Positions 46,538-53,418 of a DNA stretch of 64,000 nucleotides are shown piece after piece. The stretch comes from an uncultured Dehalococcoidia bacterium (GTDB taxonomy: Bacteria > Chloroflexota > Dehalococcoidia > Lucifugimonadales > UBA3495), in NCBI GenBank assembly GCA_958296445.1, contig OY282565.1:2311570-2375569 (forward strand), read 5' to 3'. Below the pieces are notes generated by a model that was not told where the DNA came from, made no database searches, and saw nothing but the letters and a program-made list of their open reading frames with translations. Position numbers and translations under genes: made by a program. Each line of letters opens with the position of its first letter. Position 1 is the stretch's first letter.

Positions 46538-46813
46538 TTAGGAGCGGGTTTCGTCAATGCGGACTATGTCCGCTTGGATTAAGGCGACGGCTTGGATAAG
46601 CTGATCCATCACCTCGCCCATTTGTTGCCGCTCTTGTTGTTCTCGGCGCAGGCTTTCTTGCATCATCTCGCCCATTTGGCGCCGCTCTTCTTGTTCTCTG
46701 GTCAGGCTTTCTTGCGTCATCCGGTGCAGCCTTATGGACAACTGTGCGATGTTTTCCAAGTTGCTTACACGGTCTTCCATACTCATACCTGTTGCGCCGT
46801 CGTTATCCAACAT
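46538..46813 (-). CDS. Coiled-coil small protein, type B, copy 1
   Basis: A 91-residue relative of type A. It begins MLDNDGATGMSMEDRVSNLE, then SIRLHRMTQESLTREQEERR, QMGEMMQESLRREQQERQQM and the shared ending QLIQAVALIQADIVRIDETRS (given in parts). The middle has an 18-residue internal repeat (ESL.REQ.ER.QMGE) present once in the other B copy. The start is uncertain: ATG codons also precede KNGGKE and SMEDR; the one used is shared with the other B copy. A conserved promoter block lies upstream. Function unknown. Confidence 0.7.
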   Translation of the reverse strand: MLDNDGATGMSMEDRVSNLENIAQLSIRLHRMTQESLTREQEERRQMGEMMQESLRREQQERQQMGEVMDQLIQAVALIQADIVRIDETRS

Positions 46814-46877
46814 TTCCTTGCCGCCGTTTTTCATATTCTTGTCGCGCCGGGGCAATGCCCGTGCGCCTTTGCCGTTG

Positions 46878-46886
46878 ATTGTACCA
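46878..46886 (-). promoter_or_regulatory. Extended -10 promoter of B copy 1
   Basis: TGGTACAAT within the same CCCCCAAGTGGTACAATC block as the other three copies. Confidence 0.6.
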
Positions 46887-46902
46887 CTTGGGGGCGGGGG
46901 TA

Positions 46903-46938
46903 CACGTCACTGCCGCGGGCGACGCCGACCCGGTGCTG
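46903..46938 (+). pseudogene. Relic of the class I amidotransferase gene
   Basis: A 36-base piece reading HVTAAGDADPVL in frame. It is about 80 percent identical to the stretch HVTAAGDADPVF in the intact amidotransferase gene (48063-48098). It sits between the two A-B pairs and looks like a recombination footprint: an earlier gene copy was lost when the array was duplicated or collapsed. Confidence 0.65.
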
Positions 46939-46969
46939 CCCGGGAAATGGCGGGAGTGTCAACACGCCG

Positions 46970-47224
46970 TTAGGAATGGGTTTCGTCAATGCGGACTATG
47001 TCCGCCTGAAGCACTGCGACGGCTTGGATAAGCTGTTGCAGCACCTCATCTCTGAGTTGCTGCGCCTCGTCTCTGCGCTGCTGCGCTTCTTCGGCGCGGC
47101 GGTGTTCTTGTTCGGCGCGGCGCTGATCTTGTTCGAGGCGGCTCAAGTTTTCTTCCATAATCCTAGACAGGGTTACGGACAGCCGGGCTATGTCCTCGAG
47201 TCTGCTTACGCGGTCTTCCATCAT
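46970..47224 (-). CDS. Coiled-coil small protein, type A, copy 2
   Basis: An 84-residue near-twin of A copy 1: the first 30 residues are identical (MMEDRVSRLEDIARLS...). The middle is longer by one heptad (DQRRAEQ inserted before EHRRAEEAQQ), and the end QAVAVLQADIVRIDETHS differs only at one residue. GAGGAG lies eight bases before the ATG. The insertion of exactly seven residues keeps the coiled-coil register, as expected if length varies by slippage under selection for the helix. Confidence 0.75.
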   Translation of the reverse strand: MMEDRVSRLEDIARLSVTLSRIMEENLSRLEQDQRRAEQEHRRAEEAQQRRDEAQQLRDEVLQQLIQAVAVLQADIVRIDETHS

Positions 47225-47244
47225 TTTATGCACTCCTCTCTATG

Positions 47245-47269
47245 CCCGGCCGGGGCTGTTCCGGCCGGG
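47245..47269 (-). promoter_or_regulatory. Leader hairpin of coiled-coil gene A copy 2
   Basis: The same CCCGGCCGG/CCGGCCGGG hairpin as at 46454, placed identically between -10 box and ribosome site. Confidence 0.6.
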
Positions 47270-47285
47270 TTCGTTCTTGGCGGTG

Positions 47286-47294
47286 ATTGTACCA
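47286..47294 (-). promoter_or_regulatory. Extended -10 promoter of A copy 2
   Basis: TGGTACAAT within the conserved CCCCCAAGTGGTACAATC block. Confidence 0.6.
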
Positions 47295-47354
47295 CTTGGG
47301 GGCGGGGGCTATGGGCGGGTGGGGACGGTTAGGAGCGGGTTTCGTCAATGCGGA

Positions 47355-47549
47355 CTATGTCCGCTTGATTAAGGCGACGGCGCGGATAAGCTGATCCATC
47401 ACCTCGCCCATTTGGCGCCGCTCTTCTTGTTCTCGGTTCAGGCTTTCTTGCATCATCCGGTGCAGCCTTATGGACAACTGCGCGAGGTTCTCCAAGTTGC
47501 TTAGCCGGTCTTCCATACTCATGCCGGTTGCGCCGTCGTTTTCCAACAT
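47355..47549 (-). CDS. Coiled-coil small protein, type B, copy 2, frameshifted end
   Basis: A 64-residue version of type B, beginning MLENDGATGMSMEDRLSNLE and with one REQEERRQMGE unit instead of two. Compared with B copy 1 it lacks one G in CGCTTGGATT (here CGCTTGATT), so the conserved ending QADIVRIDETRS is read out of frame and the protein stops after ALIKRT. The lost residues are still encoded in the next frame (47329-47355). It may be a decaying copy, a sequencing error, or a natural truncation. It is the copy nearest the amidotransferase, which is transcribed divergently. Confidence 0.6.
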   Translation of the reverse strand: MLENDGATGMSMEDRLSNLENLAQLSIRLHRMMQESLNREQEERRQMGEVMDQLIRAVALIKRT

Positions 47550-47621
47550 TTCCTTGCCGCCATTTTCGATATTCTGGATTCTGGCCGCGCCGGGGCAATG
47601 CCCGGTGCGACTTGGGCGTTG

Positions 47622-47630
47622 ATTGTACCA
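47622..47630 (-). promoter_or_regulatory. Extended -10 promoter of B copy 2
   Basis: TGGTACAAT in the conserved block, 73 bases from the start of the divergent amidotransferase gene, so the two promoters share one intergenic gap. Confidence 0.6.
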
Positions 47631-47702
47631 CTTGGGGGCGGGGGTATGGGCTTGTGTGGTAGAGTTTGGGGCGGCAGATCCGAACCGGCGGGAGATGGGG
47701 TT

Positions 47703-48458
47703 ATGAAGCGGGCGTTGGTTATTCGGCATCACGAAGCGGAGACTATGGGGGGCAATTTCCGGGCGGTTTTGGAGCGGTATGGGTTTGAGTTTGTGGCCTG
47801 TAATCTTTTCGACGATGCGCCCCGGTTTGATGTTTTTGATGCGCCGCCTGTGGGGGATGTGGATCTGATAATGGTTTTCGGCGGGCCTATGTCGGTGAAC
47901 GATGATTTGCCGTCGCTTTGGCGGGAGCGGGAGTATCTGGCGGGGGCGATGGCCGGGGGCAAGCCGGTGTTCGGGGTCTGCCTGGGGGCGCAGATGATGG
48001 CCGTTGCTTTGGGCGGCGTTGTGGAGCCTAGCGGCGGTTATCAGTTCGGGCTGCGCAAGATTCACGTTACCGCCGCAGGGGACGCCGACCCGGTTTTTGG
48101 CCGCATTGCCGCGCCTTTGGTGCCTACGCTGCATGGGGAGTGTTTCAGCATTCCTGCGGGGGCGATCAGGCTGGCCGAGGGCGACGTTCTGCTTCGGGAC
48201 GGGCGGTATCGCCGCATCAATATGGCCTTTCGCTACGGGCTGTCTTATGCCTTTCAGTTCGAGCCGCAGCTAACGCCGGAGGAGCTGATGGTATGGAACC
48301 GGGTTTTCCGGGGGGATTATGAGCTGATGGGGCAGGCTTTCAGTGCCGCGGAGGAATCGGCCCGCAATTTGCGCGAGTTCGCCAAGTTCGCGCCGGAACA
48401 CCAGCGGCAGATGACTGCTTTGCTGGAAGCCTTTCTTGGCAACGCCGGGCTGGCCTAG
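47703..48458 (+). CDS. Class I glutamine amidotransferase-like protein with altered catalytic pair
   Basis: A 251-residue GMP-synthase-type glutaminase fold: VIRHHEAETMGGNF, IMVFGGPMSVNDDLP near residue 57, KPVFGVCLGAQMMAVALGG with the nucleophile Cys93, and FHGEC-like LHGECFSIP near 143. The usual C-terminal QFHPE is QFEPQ here (residues 185-189), so the catalytic His and Glu are Glu and Gln. Normal glutamine hydrolysis is therefore doubtful; another peptidase-like or binding role is possible. The start ATG follows GGGAG. It is divergent from the coiled-coil array, which holds a relic of a second copy. Confidence 0.85.
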   Translation: MKRALVIRHHEAETMGGNFRAVLERYGFEFVACNLFDDAPRFDVFDAPPVGDVDLIMVFGGPMSVNDDLPSLWREREYLAGAMAGGKPVFGVCLGAQMMAVALGGVVEPSGGYQFGLRKIHVTAAGDADPVFGRIAAPLVPTLHGECFSIPAGAIRLAEGDVLLRDGRYRRINMAFRYGLSYAFQFEPQLTPEELMVWNRVFRGDYELMGQAFSAAEESARNLREFAKFAPEHQRQMTALLEAFLGNAGLA

Positions 48459-48625
48459 GGCGGCGCGGTTCCTTCCCTTCTCCTTTAATCAGGTTTAATC
48501 AGGCAGATTCGCCGGATGCGCGGTTTTGGGCTGCCTTTGGGTGTTTCGTGATTGATAGCGGATGTGTTTACTGATTGCGACTGTGTTTTGGCGTATTACG
48601 TAATTAAAATAGGTTCGTTATGCGG

Positions 48626-48655
48626 TTGACAACGGGAAAATCGTATAACTACAAT
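48626..48655 (+). promoter_or_regulatory. Promoter of the TRAP binding-protein gene
   Basis: TTGACA, an 18-base spacer and TACAAT, 80 bases before the start codon in an AT-rich gap. It is one of the best promoters in the window. Confidence 0.75.
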
Positions 48656-48735
48656 TCGCCATTCAAGTTTTTTGGAGGTTTTCCCCAAGGGGAACGGCAA
48701 CGGCAGGATTCGGGTCAAATTCTTGGAGGATTGCG

Positions 48736-50157
48736 ATGAATAAGCCGGTTGTATGGTCATTGTTAATCATCTTGTCTGCGGTATTGGCCTTGGCGCTGGC
48801 AGCCTGCGGGAGCGCAGCCGAAGCGCCTACGCAAGCACCCGCGCCGACGGCTACGGCTGCGCCGTCCGCGCCGACGGCTACTACTGCGCCGACGGCCACC
48901 AGCGCCCCGGTCGCGGCCGGTTCGGAGCTGGAGGCGCTGGCCGCCGAGCTGGCGGGCGGGCCGGGCGCGATATACGTCGGCGACCTGGGCCAGTTGGTTG
49001 GCCCGGCTACGGATTTGGGGCTGGGCGGTATTGATGCGGAGGGCAATGCCGACGGCAGCGTTCCTCTGGAGTCGCTGGAGCGGCACATCTGGATCTACGA
49101 ATCGCCTTACTACCAAGACTTGCTGGAAAAGGCTAGGCTGACCAATCCTACTCCGCTTACCAGCAGCGGCGAAAAGTTTGAGTTCCAGTACGCCTGCACC
49201 AACCGGGCGTTGCTGCCCTGCCAGTTGATGGAGCATTACCTGCTTCCCAATGTGGCGGAGCGGACCAACAACCAGTTGATAATCAACCTGACTTCATTCC
49301 CGGAGTTGGGGATTTCCGGCGCGGACAATATGACATTGATACGGGACGGCACGCTGGACATTGCCGAGATTTATACGGGCTACGTGGCGGGCGAGGTTCC
49401 GGCGCTGGAGATTCAGAGTCTTTGGGGGATGTTCAAAGACCACAAGGCGCAGTATGACGTTACTACCGCGCTGACGCCGGACTTGGAGCTGATGATCGCC
49501 GAGGAAAGCGGCGGCTCGCCGATCATTACGCATAACTGGTATGTGGGGATTGACCAGTTCTTTTTCTGCGGTGAGGCGTTGACGACGCCGGCGGATTTCG
49601 CGGGCAAGAAAACCCGCAGTCACGGCGCGGCCATTTCCGACTGGATTGAGGGGATGGGGGCGGACGCGCAGTTTGTGGCCTTCGCCGAGGTGTATACGGC
49701 TCTGGAGCGAGGGATTCTGGACTGCGGCGTAACCGGCGCCGACCCGGCCTACGGCCAGCGCTGGTACGAGGTGACTACCCACATGAATGGCTATCTGGTC
49801 AGTTTGTTCAACGACAATGTGGTGATGAACAGCGCCGTTTTCAACAAGCTGCCCGAAGACCTGAAGGCTATCCTGATTGAAGAGGGCGCCAAGCACGAAC
49901 TGGAGGCCCTGCGGCTGGCCGCCATTCAGAACGAGGTAGGCGTAAAGAAAAACGAGCTGGCGGGGCTGGTTAACGTGCCTTTCTCCGAGGAACTACAGGC
50001 GTTGAGCGAGCAGGCGGTGCTGAACAACGTCGTCCCCGGCTGGATTAAGCGCGTCGGCAGTATGGAGGATCCCATTTTCGACATATTTAACGAAAAGGTG
50101 GCCCCGGTGGTCAACATCCGTATTGAGGAAGACGGGACTGTGGTTAAGACCAACTAG
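48736..50157 (+). CDS. TRAP transporter solute-binding lipoprotein (DctP family)
   Basis: A 473-residue exported binding protein. Residues 1-24 are a lipoprotein signal (ALALAACGS, lipidated Cys at 24), followed by an Ala/Pro/Thr linker. The binding domain starts near residue 145 (KFEFQYACTNRALLPCQLME). GTLDIAEIYTGY, KTRSHGAAISDWIEGMGA with the carboxylate-binding Arg region, and VYTALERGILDCGVTGA near 327 fit the DctP family. The usual membrane subunits DctQ and DctM are absent on both sides, so it either works with a distant pair or acts as a sensor. GGAGG precedes the ATG and a terminator follows. Confidence 0.88.
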   Translation: MNKPVVWSLLIILSAVLALALAACGSAAEAPTQAPAPTATAAPSAPTATTAPTATSAPVAAGSELEALAAELAGGPGAIYVGDLGQLVGPATDLGLGGIDAEGNADGSVPLESLERHIWIYESPYYQDLLEKARLTNPTPLTSSGEKFEFQYACTNRALLPCQLMEHYLLPNVAERTNNQLIINLTSFPELGISGADNMTLIRDGTLDIAEIYTGYVAGEVPALEIQSLWGMFKDHKAQYDVTTALTPDLELMIAEESGGSPIITHNWYVGIDQFFFCGEALTTPADFAGKKTRSHGAAISDWIEGMGADAQFVAFAEVYTALERGILDCGVTGADPAYGQRWYEVTTHMNGYLVSLFNDNVVMNSAVFNKLPEDLKAILIEEGAKHELEALRLAAIQNEVGVKKNELAGLVNVPFSEELQALSEQAVLNNVVPGWIKRVGSMEDPIFDIFNEKVAPVVNIRIEEDGTVVKTN

Positions 50158-50206
50158 GCTCGGCGGCGGCGGCGCATCGCGGGTCGGCGCATTCGGGCAG
50201 GGGAGG

Positions 50207-50235
50207 CCCCGGCGGTCATACGCCGGGGTTTTTCT
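50207..50235 (+). terminator. Intrinsic terminator after the TRAP binding protein
   Basis: CCCCGGCG and CGCCGGGG form a perfect 8-base stem with a six-base loop, followed by TTTTTCT, 50 bases past the stop codon. Confidence 0.88.
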
Positions 50236-50520
50236 ATGTGTGGCCCGGTTGCTTTGCGGTTTCTTGGGGTGATTGCGGGGTTTCCTTTTGGCGGCCTTAG
50301 CGAAAGCGAAAGGGTCTGGCCGGTTGAGGTGAGATTCTTCGCTGCGCTCAGAATGACAGAGGGGCGGGATGACGGGCGTATGTGTGGCCCGGTTGCTTTG
50401 CGGTTTCTTGGGGTGATTGCGGGGTTTCCTTTTGGCGGCCTTAGCGAAAGCGAAAGGGTCTGGCCGGTTGAGGTGAGATTCTTCGCTGCGCTCAGAATGA
50501 CAGAGGGGCGGGATGACGGA
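50235..50520. repeat. 144-base tandem duplication
   Basis: Two essentially identical copies (50235-50378 and 50379 to about 50519) of a unit starting TATGTGTGGCCCGGTTGC and ending in an R1 element and GGGCGGGATGACGG. Identity suggests very recent duplication or assembly collapse. No gene is supported. The remainder of the gap to 50720 holds only G-rich DNA. Confidence 0.9.
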
Positions 50521-50720
50521 TGGGCGGATGGGTGGGATGACGGGCGGCGGGGGTAATTTTCCAATAGCTCCGTTTCTCTGCCGGGAGTATACCGCAGGGG
50601 CGGATTATGGGTTACTATCTAAGGGCTGGGATTAGGCCCGTGGCCCGGCTCGCCCTGGCCTGTTTTGAGCGGAGGCTGAGGGCGGGGCCGGGCATAATTT
50701 AAGCCTCAAGGTGTATAGAA

Positions 50721-51554
50721 ATGGGGAAAAACGCCGATACCGGAGTTCTGATTGCCATTGACTGGGAAAACATTCGGCGCGGGGCGCAAATGTACCATCA
50801 GATGGTTACGCCGCGGGCGTTGTGCGATGCGTTGAAGACTGTTGGGGAGCTGTTTGGGGAGGTTCGCGGGGGCAAGGTGTTTGGGGACTGGAGCTTGCGG
50901 CGGGAGGATGGGGCTTCCTTTAGCATGGCCGGGATTGAGCCTTATAACGCGCCCCGCACTATGGCCGGCAAAGACCGCACCGATCCGTCAATCATTCTGG
51001 AGGTTTACGACTGGATTCGTGACCGGGAGGACTGCCAGTGGATTATCCTGGGTTCCGGGGATTCCGACTATCAAGCGCTGGTAGACCGGGCCAAAAACAA
51101 CGGGCGGCGCATCATCATCTGCGCTTTCAGCCAGTCGGTGGCCCGGGATATGCTGGCGGTGGCGCCGGTGTGGCCGCTGGAGGCCGAACTGGGATTCCGT
51201 ATGCCGGAACACGGCACGCTGCCGAGCGCTGACGAAACGCGGCAGACTTCGGTGGATTCGTTGCAAACCTTTGTCCGGCAAATGGACCGGCTGGAAAGCA
51301 CCCTGAACTTCGTGGGCTATAACAAGCTCTGCACCCAATGGATGCTGGATTGGGGCATCGCGTCTACCGAGTATGAGTGCTACCGGCTGATTGACCAGTG
51401 GCTTTACGACGAGATTGTGGAGCGGCACGATGTAGCTAACCCGAACAATCCGGCCTACCCCACCTCGGCGATACGCCTGATTCGCACCAATGACAATGTG
51501 CGCGACCTGCTGGGCTTCAGCACTACTAGGGTCAACAACCCGGTGATAGTGTGA
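50721..51554 (+). CDS. NYN-domain (LabA/DUF88-type) putative RNase
   Basis: A 277-residue protein. The N-terminal NYN (PIN-like) domain has VLIAIDWENIRRG near residue 9, DPSIILEVYDWIRD near 88 and WIILGSGDSDYQALVDRAK near 106, which together supply the acidic metal-binding residues of this nuclease fold. From about residue 175 a helical domain (LESTLNFVGYNKLCTQWMLD) follows, possibly a winged-helix RNA-binding module. Related proteins process or degrade RNA. It stands alone between repeats and the liv operon. Start ATG after AAGG. Confidence 0.82.
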   Translation: MGKNADTGVLIAIDWENIRRGAQMYHQMVTPRALCDALKTVGELFGEVRGGKVFGDWSLRREDGASFSMAGIEPYNAPRTMAGKDRTDPSIILEVYDWIRDREDCQWIILGSGDSDYQALVDRAKNNGRRIIICAFSQSVARDMLAVAPVWPLEAELGFRMPEHGTLPSADETRQTSVDSLQTFVRQMDRLESTLNFVGYNKLCTQWMLDWGIASTEYECYRLIDQWLYDEIVERHDVANPNNPAYPTSAIRLIRTNDNVRDLLGFSTTRVNNPVIV

Positions 51555-51597
51555 CGTTCATTCTGCCTGGGTTCGCGCCGGGGTTTCCGCCAATTAT

Positions 51598-51628
51598 CCC
51601 GTCCGTATCGCCCCCGGATACGGACGGG
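51598..51628 (+). terminator. Perfect hairpin between the NYN gene and livG
   Basis: CCCGTCCGTATC and GATACGGACGGG form a perfect 12-base stem with a seven-base loop. There is no U-run, so it may be a rho-assisted terminator, an mRNA-end stabiliser, or a structured livG leader. Confidence 0.55.
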
Positions 51629-51658
51629 CGGTTGCGGCGGCCCGGAGGGCTATAGCCG

Positions 51659-52501
51659 GTGGGAAGCAGCGTGGCGAACACGGAGCCGATACTGAAAGTC
51701 CGCGACTTGGTGAAGGATTTTGGCGGTCTGCGGGCCGTTGACCATTGTACGCTGGACGTTTACCCCGGACGGATAACCGGGCTTATCGGCCCCAACGGAG
51801 CGGGCAAAACCACGCTGTTCAACCTGATTTCCGGCGCTCTGGCGCCAACGGGCGGGCGGGTTTTCTTTCAGTCGCGCGGCTCCGGGCCTATGACGGATAT
51901 AACGGGGATGGCGATGCACCGGACGTTTGGCCTTGGGCTGGTGCGAACCTTTCAGATTCCCCGGGAAATGAAGCGAATGACGGTGCTGGAAAACCTGATG
52001 CTGGTTCCGGCGGGGCAGAGGGGGGAGCGCATCTGGGCGTCGTGGTTCACGCCGTGGCGGGTGGCGCGGCAGGAGCGGGAAATCGAGGCGCGGGCTCTGG
52101 AGGCGCTGGGGTTCGTCAAGCTGTCGCATCTGGCCGATGAGCTGGCCGCCAATATCTCAACGGGGCAGAAGAAGCTGCTGGAGCTGGCCCGCACTCTGAT
52201 GAGCGAGCCAAAGCTGGTGCTGCTGGACGAGCCTACCGCGGGGGTCAACCGGACGCTGATGGCGCAGCTTTCGCTGAGTATTCACTTGGCCTCGGCGCAG
52301 CGGGGTGTTACTTTTCTGATTATTGACCACGATATGGACGTGCTGATGTCGCTGTGCGACCCGGTTATCGTTATGGCTAACGGGGCGGTCATATCGCAAG
52401 GCACGCCGTCGCAGGTGCAGGCCGACCCGCAGGTTATTGACGCCTATTTGGGGGGGCGGCAGCCTGTTGGACAGCCCGGGGGGAATCTTGGCGTTGCTTG
52501 A
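51659..52501 (+). CDS. livG: Branched-chain amino acid type ABC transporter ATP-binding protein LivG
   Basis: A 280-residue ATPase. It has Walker [16 protein letters not shown] near residue 41, the LivG-type insert [19 protein letters not shown], signature [13 protein letters not shown] near 163, Walker [15 protein letters not shown] and the [11 protein letters not shown] switch His. The start is GTG nine bases after GGAGGG. The 3' end overlaps livF, so the two ATPases are co-translated. With livH, livM and livK it imports branched-chain amino acids, amides, urea or related compounds. Confidence 0.93.
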   Translation: MGSSVANTEPILKVRDLVKDFGGLRAVDHCTLDVYPGRITGLIGPNGAGKTTLFNLISGALAPTGGRVFFQSRGSGPMTDITGMAMHRTFGLGLVRTFQIPREMKRMTVLENLMLVPAGQRGERIWASWFTPWRVARQEREIEARALEALGFVKLSHLADELAANISTGQKKLLELARTLMSEPKLVLLDEPTAGVNRTLMAQLSLSIHLASAQRGVTFLIIDHDMDVLMSLCDPVIVMANGAVISQGTPSQVQADPQVIDAYLGGRQPVGQPGGNLGVA

Positions 52502-53195
52502 GGCCGACGGCGTGGTGGCGGGGTACGGCGAGACGGATATATTGCACGGGGTTTCCGTTACTGTGGACGATGGGGAAATTGTGACTATCATCGGCCCCAA
52601 CGGATGCGGCAAGTCTACGCTGATGAAAACCATCGCCGGGCTGGTGAAAGTCCGGTCGGGCCGGGTACGGTTTCGGGGGGAGGATATTTCCGGGGCGCCG
52701 CCGGAGCGGGTGGTGGGCAAGGGGTTGTGCTATGTGCCGCAGGCGGCCAACATTTTTGCTTCTTTGAGTATCCGGGAGAATCTGGAGATGGGGGCGTTTC
52801 TGCGGAAGGACGACTACCGGGGGCGTATCAACGATATGTTCGGGCTGTTTCCCGATTTGGCCCAAGCTCCCGGACGCAAGGCGCATACTTTGTCGGGCGG
52901 GCAACGGCAGATGCTGGCTATCGCTCGGGCTCTGATGCTGGATCCGGCTTTGTTGTTGCTGGACGAACCTTCCGCGGGGCTGTCCCCGGCTATGCTTGAT
53001 ATGGTTTTCGAGCGTATTGCGGGCATCAACGCTACCGGGGTCGCTATGCTGCTGGTGGAGCATAACGCGCGGGAGGCTCTGGGGATGTCCAGCCGGGGCT
53101 ATGTGCTGGCCGGGGGGGAGAACCGGCTGGAGGATACCGGGCCGGAACTGCTCGCCAACCCGGAAATTTCCCGCCTTTATCTGGGCGGGCGGTAG
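52488..53195 (+). CDS. livF: Branched-chain amino acid type ABC transporter ATP-binding protein LivF
   Basis: A 235-residue ATPase. It has VVAGYGETDILHGVSVTVDDG, Walker A IIGPNGCGKSTLMK, LCYVPQAANIFASLSIRENL, signature LSGGQRQMLAIARAL and Walker B LLLLDEPSAGLSP with VEHNARE. The LivF call rests on the YVPQ..N.F..L...ENL pattern. The start is a TTG within the end of livG; a second TTG lies two codons on. An R1-rich gap separates it from livH. Confidence 0.92.
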   Translation: MALLEADGVVAGYGETDILHGVSVTVDDGEIVTIIGPNGCGKSTLMKTIAGLVKVRSGRVRFRGEDISGAPPERVVGKGLCYVPQAANIFASLSIRENLEMGAFLRKDDYRGRINDMFGLFPDLAQAPGRKAHTLSGGQRQMLAIARALMLDPALLLLDEPSAGLSPAMLDMVFERIAGINATGVAMLLVEHNAREALGMSSRGYVLAGGENRLEDTGPELLANPEISRLYLGGR

Positions 53196-53284
53196 GGACG
53201 GCTCACTCTGGAGGAAATTGCGAAATTGCCTTTTAGCACCTTGGGCAATGCCTTTGGCACTCTGAGCAAAGGGAAGGGTCTCGC

Positions 53285-53400
53285 TGCCCAAGGGGGGATT
53301 CTTCGCTTTGCTCAGAATGACAGGGGGCGGCCAGAATGACAGGGGGCGGCCAGAATGACAGGGGGGCAGAATGACAGGGGGGTCAGAATGACAGGGGGGA
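53285..53400. repeat. R1 element and GAATGACAGGGGG tandem units
   Basis: One full R1 element (about 53296-53323) followed by four further short units CAGAATGACAGGGGG spaced 17-19 bases. It lies inside the liv operon between livF and livH. No gene is seen in the gap. Confidence 0.8.
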
Positions 53401-53418
53401 GGTAGCGGCGGCTAGGTT

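Noticed and set aside
50721..51554. NYN protein as part of a toxin-antitoxin pair
   Set aside because: No small partner gene is adjacent; it is a single gene between a repeat and the liv operon.
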